Of a stretch of 64,000 bases of DNA, positions 39,385 through 51,639 are shown piece by piece; position 1 is the first letter of the stretch, and the number at the start of each line of letters is the position of its first letter. Made by a program: the position numbers and the translations under genes. The notes beneath the pieces were generated by a model, which was given only the letters and a program-made list of their open reading frames with translations, did not search any database and had not been told where the DNA came from. The DNA is from Antedon mediterranea (taxonomy: Eukaryota; Echinodermata; Crinoidea; Comatulida; Antedonidae), in contig NC_092674.1 in assembly GCF_964355755.1 (NCBI RefSeq), forward strand, positions 18,176,501 to 18,240,500, given 5' to 3'.

Positions 39385-40834
39385 CTAGATGGTACGCGAG
39401 CGAAGCGAGCGTACCATCTAGGTCGTGCCCACAGATGGTTCTCGAATACACAGTAATTTCAGCGTAATAAAACTGGCGATTTCAAATGTACGTACCGCAG
39501 GACTATAATACATTGTCGTTTACAGAAACAAATAAATAGACACGATGATTTATGTAGTCAACTAAAATTAGCACCCTGGGAATTACTTTCGAAGGAGAAA
39601 CTTATCACAAAATGAGTCCAAATTTTTGATTTGGACTCATTTAAAGAAACCCAATTTGTGTTTTGTATGTAACATTAGGGTTGAGAGATGGGAAAGCGGA
39701 TAGGTACAAAGAGGAACAATTTTTAAATATATTCTTTATTATTCTTTATTATCCACTCAGTAACGAAATATTTTTTTCATGTTTTATAGGCCTATAAATA
39801 ATATACCTCTAAATACAGTAAAACATTTGCGATTTAATACTTTGTTTATTTTATTTATTTATTTATTTCTTTTAAATATTCATTGTACACTAATTTTCCC
39901 CGTGTATGGCAAGAGATTCCTAATTACTGTATATTAGAGAACATTCTTTATTTAGTTTAGTTAAAACTGTCACTGTCATAATCGATTGAAATATTAAAGT
40001 ACATGTCACGATACACCACTACGACGTTTATTTTTGGTAATTATTAATACAAACGTTGAGAAAAAACTGTCAGTATAAAGTTTATTTGTATATAATAATG
40101 TGTTTATATATCTAACAGTAGAGCCTATCCACAATCTCAGTAATAAAGTTTATTTGTATATATTTTTATATTACATCTAACAGTACGAACATTCACAGTA
40201 AGAAATGTTCGATTCAAATGAGGACCAAAAATAGTTATTAGGTATTTACAGTATTGTCAAAGTATTGCAAGTTTATTCTCAAAGGGCCCATATATTTACC
40301 TACCGTATGTGTTAAACCAAGGGCTCATAAATTTACCTACTTGTGTTAAACCAAACTCTGGCAGACTGAGAGATTGGGATGTTCCATTCATCGCAAATCA
40401 ATACATTTGTATAATCGTATATTAAATCTATCAAAATAGTATTTTTTTTAAAGAAAATCGGCCTGTCTTCAACATTATGATGGTGTACTATAGCTGTTCA
40501 ACCGGTTTTCAGCTATTAAAAACAATTATCGTAGGAGGAGATAGGAAAATGCGAAGCCTCCTTTTTGTGGCGGGTATTTTTCAAGATAGACATCCATTAG
40601 ACAGTGTATACCACGATCGGAAAACACCCCTATTTGGGGCAAATCGTTGAACCTAAATTCGTTTTAATCGTCAATAACTAATTATCTAACTTAATTTAAT
40701 TAGTAAACAGGGTTACATCAGGTGGTTAAAATCAGTACCGAAAGTACGAACCAACTTTATATACCATCGAGTAAAAATTCTAGAAGTAAGGCGCGATTTA
40801 CCGAATTTTGCCCTTACGTAAATTTATATATAGA
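39385..40834 (-). mobile_element. Non-autonomous Helitron, copy D
   Basis: On the minus strand it begins TCTATATATAAATTTACGTA after A and ends with the GCGAGCGAAGCGAGC hairpin and CTAG before T. Its A/T insertion site lies inside copy C, which is colinear on both sides. It is the best reference for the undisturbed family. Confidence 0.92.
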
Positions 40835-42360
40835 TAAAAAATATAAACGTCGTAGTGGTGTATCGTTACATGTACTTTACTATTTCAATCGACTATATTA
40901 ACAGGGACAGTATTAAAAAAGTATTAAATCCTAAATGTTTTACTGTGTTTAGTGGTATATTATTGATAGGCCTATAAAACATTTAAAACAATATTTCGTT
41001 ACTGAGTGGATAAAGAATATATTTAAAAATTGTTCTTCCCATCCTCTTCCCCATCCCTTAACTCTAATTTTATATACAAAACACAAATTGGGTTTGTTTA
41101 AATGAGTTCAAATACAAATTTGGACTCATTTTAAAGACAAGTTTCTCCTTCGGAAGTAGGCCTAATACCCAGGGTGCTAATTTTAGTTGACTACACATTA
41201 ATCATCGTGTCTATTTATTCGTTTCTGAAAACGACAATGTATTTATAGTCCTGCGGTACGTACATTTGAAATCGCCAGTTTTTTTACGCTGAAATTACTG
41301 TGTATTCGAGAACCATCTGTGGACGACCTACATCAATTTGAGGTAAATGTACAGTACAGTATCTAAATCGTTTAATTTTCTCTTCAAACTACTATTTTCA
41401 TAGTAAGATAAATTTGTGGAACCACAAAGGTTCAATATTGGATTAAAACATGGCAAGCTAGATGCTTGACCTTTTACAGATCAACCTGAAATACATAATC
41501 TTTTTACTTTTTGGTTATCCACACTTGGCGGATAACCCCTTGTTATTGTCAGGATCTTTTTTTTTCTATCCTATTCTTCTTTCTTATTCTTATTTCTTTC
41601 CACAAATTTTGTTGCGCGTTTGTATCTCTAAATCTTCTCAACATAACATTGTATAACTTTATCAGAAGATTGACCTCTATCTGAAGATGTCATAACATAT
41701 GCATGATTATACGATTTTAAAAAATTTTTATTAAATTCAGAACCAAAAGACATTTGCCATTGAAACTTAAGAAAATGACGATTCATATCAAGGGCCAACT
41801 TTCTACGCGTTTCATGTAATTTTAAGCATGTAAAAATGTCCAAGCGCGTGCACATTTTTACACACGCGTGATGCGTACGTAGCGTTGAAGACATCTTTTA
41901 TTTTCGAGATTGGACAATCTTTTTTTTTTGTTCAAAAACTTCAAAAATTCGTCAAAATTATAACTTTCTTTAAACAGTCTTAGTTTCTAAACTAAACGGT
42001 GAAGTTTATTTTTATTACATATTTTGGAAGTTGATGAGTTGTAGATATCGGATCATGTATCAATATATAGGCTAACTGGACATTGTGACGTGCATCGGAT
42101 GTTATGACGTCATCATATGGCCAGTTGAATTATAAACGTCGTATTTTCATATTTTGCGTCATTCATAATAAACAATTTCTTCCGTGTGCAATCGGGCAAT
42201 ACAACAAGCAATTTAAAAGATAACTTGAGACGTTTTATTTTTTATTCTATATATAGTGTTTTAATATTTATACTGTTCATAATGTTTTATACATAAGCAT
42301 ATTTTCTTATATATTATCTTATCCATTGTATAGTATTGTATGTTTTTGACTGTTGTTATT

Positions 42361-44169
42361 AGTTATCCGCATTGAGCGGATAACTCCTTGTAACTGTCCT
42401 GTTTCATCATCTTTTTTTAGTTATCCGCTTAGTAGCGGATAACTCCTTGTGATTGTAGTGGATCAATATTTTTTTTTTTTTTCTGTATTATTAGTTATCC
42501 GCTTAGTAGCGGATAACTCCTTGTAATCGTCCTGTTACTTTTTTTTTTTTTTTTTCTTATTTCTTTCTCCCTCATTTTTGTGCCTCACGTATCTCAAAAA
42601 CTTGTAAACATAACATTTCATAACTTTGTCAACATATGGGCATTTACGTGAAGTTGTGCACCTCCTATTTTTGAATGACGTCAGAGTTGCGCAACGTGAC
42701 TTACGTGCGATTTTATGATTTTTTATGATTGATCATAGACTAAAAACCAAGCATAAATTTGTTTTGACACTTTGTGAAAATTTAAGTCATATCAAGGGCA
42801 AACTTTTTGTGGATTAAAAATGCCATGTTTTACATGACGTTAGGCGCGCACGCGCATTTCTCCTCTATTTTTGTATCTCGCGTATCTCAAAAACGTGTAA
42901 ACATAACATTTCATAACTTTGTCAACATATGGGCATTCACGTGAAGTTGTGCACCTCCTATTGTGAATGACGTCAGAAATGCGCAACGTGACTTACGCAC
43001 GATTTTATGAATTTCGTGTATTTAACATAGATTTAAAACCATATAACAATTTAAATTGAAACTTAGCAAAACTTTAATTTATATCATGCGCTAACTTTTT
43101 GTGGAAAAAAATTGCGTGTTTTACACAAAGTTACGCGCGCACGCGCATTTAAAATTCAAAATGCGCAAAATTAATTTTTAATCAACTTTCTACGCTGATC
43201 ATGACATTTTGACCATGTCAAAATTTCCCACGCGCGCGAACAATTTTATGCGCGTGGTGCGCACGTAGCGCTAAAAGTATTTTTTTTTTTATTGAATTAT
43301 GTTTTTCCAGCCTTTTATAGTAATTTTACAAATTTTAAAACAATTTTGACTTACAATTACGTCATACGGGCACGTTGAATTGGATACTTTACGTGCGTTT
43401 TTGATGAAAAAGTTCAAAAATTTGTCAAAATTATGCCTTTTTTTAAACAGTCATAGATTCTAAACAACGAGGTGAACTTTTTTTTAATTACATATTCTGG
43501 AAGTTGATGAGTTGTAGAAATCGGATCATGAATCAATATGGCTAACCGGACATTGTGACGTCATCGTATGGCCACACGAATGTAAAATATAGGATTTTTG
43601 TCTCTTTCGTTATTGCTCATCATATTCAATGGAGCGCATCACGCCTATCTGTATTCCTTTTTCTCTGAGATTTTAATATTGTCTAGGTCAATCAACTATC
43701 TTACGCATGAGTTAAAAATATTTTAATTTTTATGACGTCACCATGCCTAAAAATTTTAATTAACAGCGTCAATAATTTCATCTTTTGCGTCATAGTTCAT
43801 TACATTTAAAAAAGCGCGCATTAATATTTCACGTATTCAAATTTCTTCTAAACGTTAATATGTTGTTGCTGAGATAATTTTCTTCCGAAATTACTACTGT
43901 ACCTTCGCGTTTCCTTTTGAAAATTAAAATAAAATACGGGTCCCGTAATTTCACCTATTTTACACTGTTTGTGACATGTATACAGATTATACTGTGTATA
44001 CTATATGACAGAAAATATACAGCATTCAGCACTAACAACATATCATATTCTTAAGTTCAGGTCATAATGACATAATCTTTTTCAATGTGCAACATTCCAA
44101 CGTATGACGTGCACGTGGCGTTTGTCGTGCGGATAACTAACTCGTCAAAGTGACGAGTTTCATGTCTAG
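42361..44169 (+). mobile_element. HINE unit 1 of the array
   Basis: Three 5' hairpin modules lie at 42361, 42420 and 42493 before the body, which contains a further internal ~300-bp repeat (42575-42860 and 42870-43150). It ends with the hairpin ACTCGTCaaaGTGACGAGT and CTAG before TT. Confidence 0.85.
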
Positions 44170-45680
44170 TTCTTATTTCTTTCCCATTTTTTTGTGAGTC
44201 ACGTTTCTCTAAAATGTGTAAACGTAACATTTTATAACTTTGACAACATGTGGGCATTTACGTGAAGTTGTGCATCTGCTATTTTGAATGACGTCAGAGT
44301 TGCGCAACGTGACTTGCGCGCGATTTTATGATTTTTAATGATTGATCATAGCTTAAAAACCAAGAGTAATTTTTTGTTTACCCTTTATGAAAATTTAAGT
44401 CATATCAAGGGCAAACTGTTAGTGCACTAAAAATGGCATGTTTTACAAAAAGTTACGCGTGCACGCGCATTTAAAATTTCAAAATGCGCAAAATTAATTT
44501 CTAATCAACTTTCTACGCGTTTCATGTCATTTTAAGCATGTAAAAAATTCCCACGCGTGCGCACATTTTTACGTGTGCGGTGCGCACGTAGCATTAAAAA
44601 CATGTTTTTTTCGAGTGATTTATGTTTTTCCAGTCTTTTATAGTAATTTTACCAACTTTTATTCACTTTCGACTTAAAAGTTACGTCATACGAGCACGTC
44701 GAATTGGACAATTTGCGCTCGTTTTTTATGAAAAAGTACAAAAATTTGTCAATATTATGCCTTTTTTTAAACAGTCGTAATTTCTAAACTACACGGTCAA
44801 CTTTTTGTGGATGACATATTCCGGAAGTTGATGAGTTGTAGATACCGGATCATGTATTAATATGGCTAACCAGACATTTTAACGTCATCGTATGGCCACG
44901 CGAATATAAAATTGAGGATTTTTGTATCTTTCGTCATAGCTCATCACATTTAATAGAGCGCATCTCCACTTATCCATTTTCCATTTTCACCCCGATTTTG
45001 ATATTGTCTAGGTCAATCAACTATCTTTCGCATGAGTTAAAAATATTTTAATGATTATGACGTCATCATGCCTAAAAATTTAAATTACATGTGGCATTAA
45101 TTTCATCTTTACAGAACATTTTAATCTGTTATAGCTCGTAAGAATAAAATGTGATAATCACGATTAAAACGTTTTCTGGAAGCTATTGGATTGTAGATAC
45201 AAAATCATGTAAAAATTTGGCAAATCGGATGTTGTGACGTCATCATATGGCCAGTTAAATAAAAAAAGTCGTATTTTCATATTTTGCGTCATAGTTCATT
45301 ACATTTAAAAGAGCGCGCATTAATATTTTACGTATTAAAATTTCTTCTACACGTTAATATGTTGTTGCTGAGATAATTTCCTTCCGAAATTCCTATATCA
45401 GTGTTTCATTTTCATACCGTCACCATGTTAAAAATTGGAATAAATGACGGGACCCGTAATTTCGCCTATCCTACACTGTATTAATATGTATACAGATTAT
45501 ACTATGTATACTGTAAATAGTATATGACACAAAATATACAGCATTTAGCACTAACAACATATTATACTCTTCAGTTCATGTCAATATGCCATAATCTTTT
45601 TCTGTGTCCAATGTATGACGTGCACGTGGCGTTTGTCGTGCGGATAACTAACTCGTCAAAGTGACGAGTTTCATGTCTAG
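44170..45680 (+). mobile_element. HINE unit 2 of the array
   Basis: 1,511 bp from the end of unit 1 to its own CTAG. The 5' hairpin is missing: it begins directly in the TTCTTATTTCTTTCCCATTT region, so it looks like a unit added at the previous unit's 3' end. Confidence 0.85.
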
Positions 45681-47215
45681 TTTTTTTTCTGTATTCTTCT
45701 TTCTTTCTGTCATTTTTGTGTCTCGCGTAACTCAAAAACGTGTAAACATAACATTTCATAACTTTGTCAACATGTGGGCATTTACGTGAAATTGTGCACC
45801 TCCTATTTTTGAATTACGTCAGAGTTGCGCAACATGACTTTACGCGCGTTTTTCCGAATTTCGCGTATTTAACATAGATCGAAAACCATATAACAATTTA
45901 AATTGAAACTGAAAAAAAGTTTAAGTTATATCTTGCGCTAACTGACTATGGGGAAAAAATGGCATGTTTCACACGAAGTTACGCGCGCACGCGCATTTAA
46001 AATTTCAAATTGCGAAAAATCAATTTCTAATCAACTTTCTACGCGTTTCATGTCATTTTAAGCATGTAAAAAATTCCCACGCGCACGCTTTTTTTTACGC
46101 GCGCGGTGCGAACGTAGCGTTGAAAACAATTTTTCTCTCGTGATTTATGTTTTCAAGCCTTTTATAGTAATTTTATCAACTTTGAAACAATTTCGACTTC
46201 AAATTACGTCATACGGGCACGTCGAATTGGATAATTTATGTGCGTTTTTGAGGAAAAAGTTCAAAAATTTGTCAAAATTATACCTTTTTTTAAACAATCA
46301 TAGATTCTAAACTACGAGGTGAACTTTGTTTAAATTACATATCCAGGAAGATGATAAGTTGTAGATAAGGAATCATGCATTGATATGGCAAACCGGACAT
46401 TGTGACGTCATCGTATGGCCACACGAATATAAAATATAGGATTTTTGTATCTTCCGTCATAGCGCATCTCATTTAATAGAGCGCCTCTCCACTTATCCGT
46501 ATTCCATTTTAACCCAGATTTTGACATTTTCTAGGTCAATCAACTATCTTACACAAGAGTAAACATTTTTTTAATTTTTATGACGTCATCATGTCTAAAA
46601 ATGTAAATAACGTGGGTCACTTATATTTATCTTTACAGTAAATTTTAATCTGTTATAGCTCATCAGAATAAAATGTGATAATCACGATTAAAACGTTTTC
46701 TGGAAGCTATTGGATTGTAGATACGAATTCATGTAAACATTTTGCCAATCGGATGTTGTGACGTCATCATATGGCCAGTTGAATAAAAAAAGACGTATTT
46801 TCATATTTTGCGTAATAGTTCATCACATTTAAAAGGGTGCGCATCTATATTTTACGTATTCAAATTTCTTCTACACGTTAATATGTTGTTCCTGAGATAA
46901 TTTCCTTCTGAAATTGCTATCTAAGTGTTTCATTTTGATACCGTCGCCATGTTAAAAATTGGAATAAATGGCGGGTCCCGTAATTTCACCTATTCTACAC
47001 TGTATGTAATATGTATACAGATTATACTGTTTGCATGTATATACTATATGACACAAAATTGACAGAATTCAGCACTAACAGCATATCATATTCTTCAGTT
47101 CTTGTCATAATGCCATAATCTTTATCTGTGTGCAATATTCCAACGTATGACGTGCACGTGGCGTTTGTCGTGGTGCGGATAACTAACTCGTCAATGTGAC
47201 GAGTTTCATGTCTAG
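45681..47215 (+). mobile_element. HINE unit 3 of the array
   Basis: 1,535 bp, again without a 5' hairpin, starting in the T-rich CTGTATTCTTCTTTCTTTCT region. It ends with ACTCGTCaatGTGACGAGT and CTAG. Confidence 0.85.
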
Positions 47216-47509
47216 TTTTAATTGCAATTTGAACCTTGGAAGGCAAATTTCATTTACTTTGTATTTGACAATAAATTTTAAGTTAAAACTTAGGTCCCGT
47301 TGTTTTCACCTATTCTGCACTGTATGTAGTATGTATACAGTATATAGTGTATATACTTGGACACAAAATAGAAGGCACACTAACATTTTATTTTCTTCAG
47401 GTCCCAATGGCATAATCGTTTTTCTGAAGGCAATATTCTAATGTATGACGTGCATGTGGCGTTTGCGCGGCGGATACCTAACTCGTCCATAGAGACGAGT
47501 TCAAATCTG
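47216..47509 (+). mobile_element. HINE unit 4, 3' part only
   Basis: Contains only the last ~290 bases of a unit (CACCTATTCTGCACTGTATG onwards). The hairpin is ACTCGTCcatagaGACGAGT and the end is CAAATCTG, diverged from CTAG. Confidence 0.8.
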
Positions 47510-48813
47510 TAAAACCTTTTTAACAAAACAAGAAAGTACAAGTTAGGAAACAAAAGCCTGCAAAATATTTTAATTGGCGAGCAGGCCAGATTAATGTTAA
47601 TACCTGCTCAGATGACTTCTTACTACATGAAACCCTCATTCAAATTAAAGCAGCAAACCTTGACATCGTGTGTATGCATTGGTACCGGTGCAATCTCACA
47701 TGAGAAATGCAGGAAGCAATTAAGATAAGGGTGTAGGAACTACGGAATGAATATTTGTATGAAGAAGCAAGCAAGTTAAATGAAGCCCACCAAAATACAA
47801 AAATATTTGATTTATGGAGAAAAGCTAAGGAGCATGGTGATGTTATAAGAAAAGCACCAAAGCCTATAAAATGTCCTGGATTACGTGAACACTTTAAAGA
47901 TCACTTTAATCCAGACTAATCTAGCCTTAAAATCTCAGATGAAATTAGCACACCCCCAGAATATATAATCAACCCGAGACAACCAGAAATTGAGATAGAC
48001 GATGAACCTCCGTCCAAGAAAGAAATTATTGACGCAATCGGACATCTGAAAGGTCGCAAAGCTACCCTAGATGTCGCTTCTGAAATGTTGCAAGTCGCCA
48101 CAGAGAACCCAGTATTCGTCGACCATGTACATAGACTGTTTGAGGAAATTTGGAGAACCAAAGAAGTACCAAGTGATTGGGGACTGTCCAAATTAACAAC
48201 CATTTGGAAAAAAAAAGGCAGTCCACTTGATCCATCAATGTATAGAGGAATATCGATTGGGTCTACTTTTTCAAAGATACTTATGGTTTTCATTCTTTCA
48301 CGTTTTTCCATCTTTTATGAAAGTCAACTTCTACGCACACAGTTTGGATTCAGGTCCAACAGATTCTATATATGTAATCAAGCAGATCCAGGAAATTGTA
48401 TATCGCTCAAATCGCAAACTCTCTATACATGCTTCATTGATTTAACAGCAGCATTCGACCATGTGAATCGTAATCTTCTTTTCTTAAGCGTTCGTAATAG
48501 ATTTCACTTGAACCAGTCTACTACTATGATTGACATAATACAATCACTGTACAGCTCAACGAAAGCATACCTTGCTGACGACGACCAATATTTTGATTAC
48601 GTTATTAGAGTGTTCAAACAACGCTGGAAAGATGCTAGTTTGGATGGTCTAATGATACAATACCTAATTCCTATTGAAGCTACAAATCGTGCTCAAAGAT
48701 GTAAAGCACCGGCAAGGGCATGTATGAAGACTTTGAAAGTGGCTATGCTGAATTTGTGGAAGCTCCTGGTCACAAGAAGAACTGCAAACCATTGTGAACA
48801 TCTTGAATGAAGT

Positions 48814-50704
48814 CAGGGGTGGCGCCAGGATCTTCCCGACGCGGGGGCTACATTCCCCGACGAGGGGGCTATGCGAGCGAAGCGAGCATCACAAGGCTGG
48901 GGGACAGGGGGCCACCAAGGGCCCCCGGTGGGGGTCCAGGGGGCGAAGCCCCCGGAAGCAACGCGTTCTAGCGTCATTTGAGGTCATTTTAATCAGATTT
49001 AGGGTAGCCATTTTTTCCATTTTTTATAATGCATAAATAAAATACTGCGTGCAAAAAAACGATGCGCGATGACTGTTTCAATCTATATTTTTCAATTTAA
49101 AAAATAAAAGTTCAAAAAAATTTAGAAAAATAGAGTTGGAGGTCCTGGAAATTGGACTTATTATACTTCAAAACATGAAACAAAATATATAAGTCCCTAT
49201 CATGGTTGTGACTGAGCTAATAAATGTTTGAAAAATAGAGATGTTAGGTCCCGGAAAATGCACTTCTTGTACTTCGAAATATGACCAGCTTTATTGTTGG
49301 GGCTGAGCTAAGAAAATGTTTAAAACTAGAGCTGCAGGTCTTCAAAAAATTGCATTTTATACTTTGGAAACATCAGGCCCAGAGGCTTAAAAAACGCAAG
49401 CGTAGACCTTTTTCAGTCGGGGAAATAAGTTTATTCCTCCCGAGTGTATGCCTGCGTACCATCTGGACTTCCGAGTGGTGAGAAATTCATGACATACAGG
49501 AAAATTTAATAACTTAGCTATAATAAGATGTTGGCTAAGCGAAAATGGCATGTTTTTTTGTTTAGTAATGGATGAAATATTTATTTTAGGTGCCCCACGG
49601 TACAGAAGGTTACTTGTAAATTAAAAAATTGGTGAACATACGAACAATTAACATAATTCGTTTTTGCTGTAGTGTAGCGTACGTCGACACAGCAGACGAC
49701 GTAACCGTCGGTAAACTTCGCCTGGAAAATAACTACAGTACACATTTTGGTCCCTGGATGGAACATGATATCACGACCCAACGTTGAACGATTCGTACAA
49801 AGGGATACCGCCAGACAAGTGCGTACAGCTATAGCTATTGTTTAGTAGTAAGTTAGATCGCTGGCAATAATGAATGTATATAAAGTGCATAATATCACTC
49901 TGACGTCTCTCACGGTCAATGAAACGTCGAGGTTTTCTAGGCGCTGAAGCTACGAAGTGAACGCGAACGAATTATATTCCCCGACAAAAAGTACCCGAAC
50001 CGTCGGTAAGCTTCGCCTGGAAAATAACTACATTACACATTTTGGTCCCTGGATGGAACTTGATATCACGCGTCTCGACCCAACGTTGAACGATTCGTAC
50101 AAAGGGATACCGCCAGACAAATGCGTACCTAGCTAATGTTTAGTAGTAAGTTAAATCGCTGGCAATAATGAATGCATATAAATTGCATAATAGCACTCTG
50201 ATGTACTCTCACGGTCAATGAGACGTCGCGGTTTTCTAGGCGCTGAAGCTACCAAGTGAACGCGAACGTTTTTTACTGTATATTATATTCCCCGACAAAA
50301 AGTACCCGTGTTCCCTTCGGTAACCGTCGGTAAACTTCGCCTGGAAAATAACTACATTACACATTTTGGTCCCTGGATGGAACATGATATCACGCGTCTC
50401 GACCCAACGGTGAACGATTCGTACAAAGGGATACCGCCAAACAAGTGCTTACAAGCTATTGTTTAGTAGTTAGATCTCTGGCAATAATGAATGCATAAAA
50501 GTGCATAATAGCCCTCTGACGTACTCTCACGGTCAATGGAACGTCGTGGTTTTCTAGGCGCTGAAGCTATATGAAGTGAACGCGAACGTTTTTTACTGTA
50601 TGTTATATTCCCCGACAAAAAGTACCCGTGTTCCCCGACGGGGGGGCTAGGCTCCCCGACGAGGGGGCTAGAGCCCCCGTAGCCCCCCCCGCTGGCGCCA
50701 CCAC
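48814..50704. mobile_element. Non-autonomous DNA transposon with 10-bp target duplication
   Basis: Flanked by TGAATGAAGT at 48804-48813 and 50705-50714. The ends are inverted: CAGGGGTGGCGCCAG at the left and CTGGCGCCACCAC at the right. Sub-terminal CCCCGACGAGGGGGCTA repeats occur at both ends. The inside holds three ~300-320-bp tandem units. A 9-10-bp duplication suggests a Mutator-like element, but no transposase is present and the TIR is short, so the superfamily is uncertain. It interrupts the LINE, whose frame reads through once the insertion and one duplicate are ignored. Confidence 0.88.
49702..50640 (+). repeat. Three ~300-320-bp tandem units
   Basis: AACCGTCGGTAA(A/G)CTTCGCCTGG recurs at about 49702, 49998 and 50321, and TTCCCCGACAAAAAGTACCC recurs at the unit ends. 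The units are highly similar, which suggests recent amplification inside the element. Confidence 0.9.
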
Positions 50705-51639
50705 TGAATGAAGTTTGTCTGGAATTTGGTCTAAAAATTAGTGCCCCAAAAACAGAAACCATTATATGGAACTGGAAAGAGGAAGTTGAAGAATACCCAA
50801 GATGCATCATACAAATTGGCGGCGTACACATTAACAACGTAAACACACTTTAGATACCTTGGTGTATGGGCTACCTACATTGATGTTCATATTGGATATC
50901 AAGAAGTAAAATACAGAATCAATTTAGCCAAAGGAGCATTTGCAGAGAATAGGGCATTGCTTACCAACAGAACGATCCACCTACAAACAAGAATGTTTCT
51001 TAATGGTCTAGTTAGGAGTAGACTCACCTACAGTATGGTTGCCATGCTTGAAGGGCAACAGGAAGTGAAATGTCCAAAACTTAGCACAAATAAAATATAT
51101 GTAGACTGGCGTTACGTAATTGATGACGATCTCTACAAAATTACTGGCTGTCAACCGCTAGAAGAATATGTCTACAAGCAACAATTCAACTGGATCGGAC
51201 ATGTAATTAGAAAAGAAAATGAAGATCCTACAAAAATTCTTACTTTTCACACAACACAAAGTAAACGAAGAGGTCGGAATTGTTGAGGACGCTGTAGTGC
51301 TGACGCCTGTAATCTAGCTAACCTGGACAAAATTTTTTTTTTTTTACCTTTATTTTACTGTTTTGGTTACTGTTATACCGTTAATTGTGTTTGTTTGTAA
51401 TGCTGAATGTGTAGTAACCTAAATTTAGATTTCTGCTGACTAAATGCCTCTTCAAAAATAGCTGATTTTCTAAACTGATTCTTAGGCCTAAAGGTGATAA
51501 AAGTGACTGTGTGAACTGTAGCGTGACACACTACAACACGGACTGTGGGTGTGAGACGATAGCCAGCTGAACAATGTCAGTCATAATGTGTATCAGCCAC
51601 CCTAGGCCTGGACCTATTTCGTATAGCCGTGAGTTTATG

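Larger units (their letters stand above)
37522..41331 (+). mobile_element. Non-autonomous Helitron copy C, split by two insertions
   Basis: The 5' end TCTATATATAAATTTACGTA follows A. The body runs 37522-38047, 39136-39384 and 40835-41331, interrupted by a TIR element (38048-39135) and by Helitron copy D in reverse (39385-40834). The three pieces are colinear with the uninterrupted copy D. The 3' hairpin is lost after CTGTGGACGACCTA. Confidence 0.85.
41508..47509 (+). repeat. Tandem array of Helentron-like (HINE) units
   Basis: Head-to-tail units, each ending in GCGGATAACTAACTCGTC, a hairpin and TCATGTCTAG. Ends fall at 44169, 45680 and 47215, and a partial 3' end is at 47509. 5'-type hairpins (TTATCCGC..GCGGATAA) occur at about 41513, 42361, 42420 and 42493, three of them almost in tandem. 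Units share T-rich starts, ACGCGCGCACGCGCATTT, and several TGACGTCA blocks. No Rep/helicase or other ORF. The units differ by scattered substitutions, so this is not a recent exact duplication. Confidence 0.88.
47520..51300 (+). pseudogene. LINE reverse-transcriptase pseudogene, split by a DNA transposon
   Basis: The plus-strand frame reads KLNEAHQNTKIFDLWRKAKE, then (48085 on) VPSDWGLSKLTTIWKKKGSP, MYRGISIGSTFSKIL, FGFRSNR and CFIDLTAAFDHVNRNLLF, the fingers/palm of a non-LTR reverse transcriptase. The GVPQG-type box is deleted after ADDDQYF and the catalytic YADD region is scrambled by frameshift. Early in-frame stops occur near 47700 and 47919. After the insertion at 48814-50704 the C-terminal part resumes (CLEFGLKISAPKTETIIW, RMFLNGLVRSRLTYSM, FNWIGHVIRKENEDP). 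The endonuclease domain is not seen. Confidence 0.85.

Noticed and set aside
42530-47215. Regular repeated units considered as a CRISPR-like or satellite array
   Set aside because: Unit length near 1.5 kb with Helitron-type termini and eukaryotic context; no short direct repeats with unique spacers.
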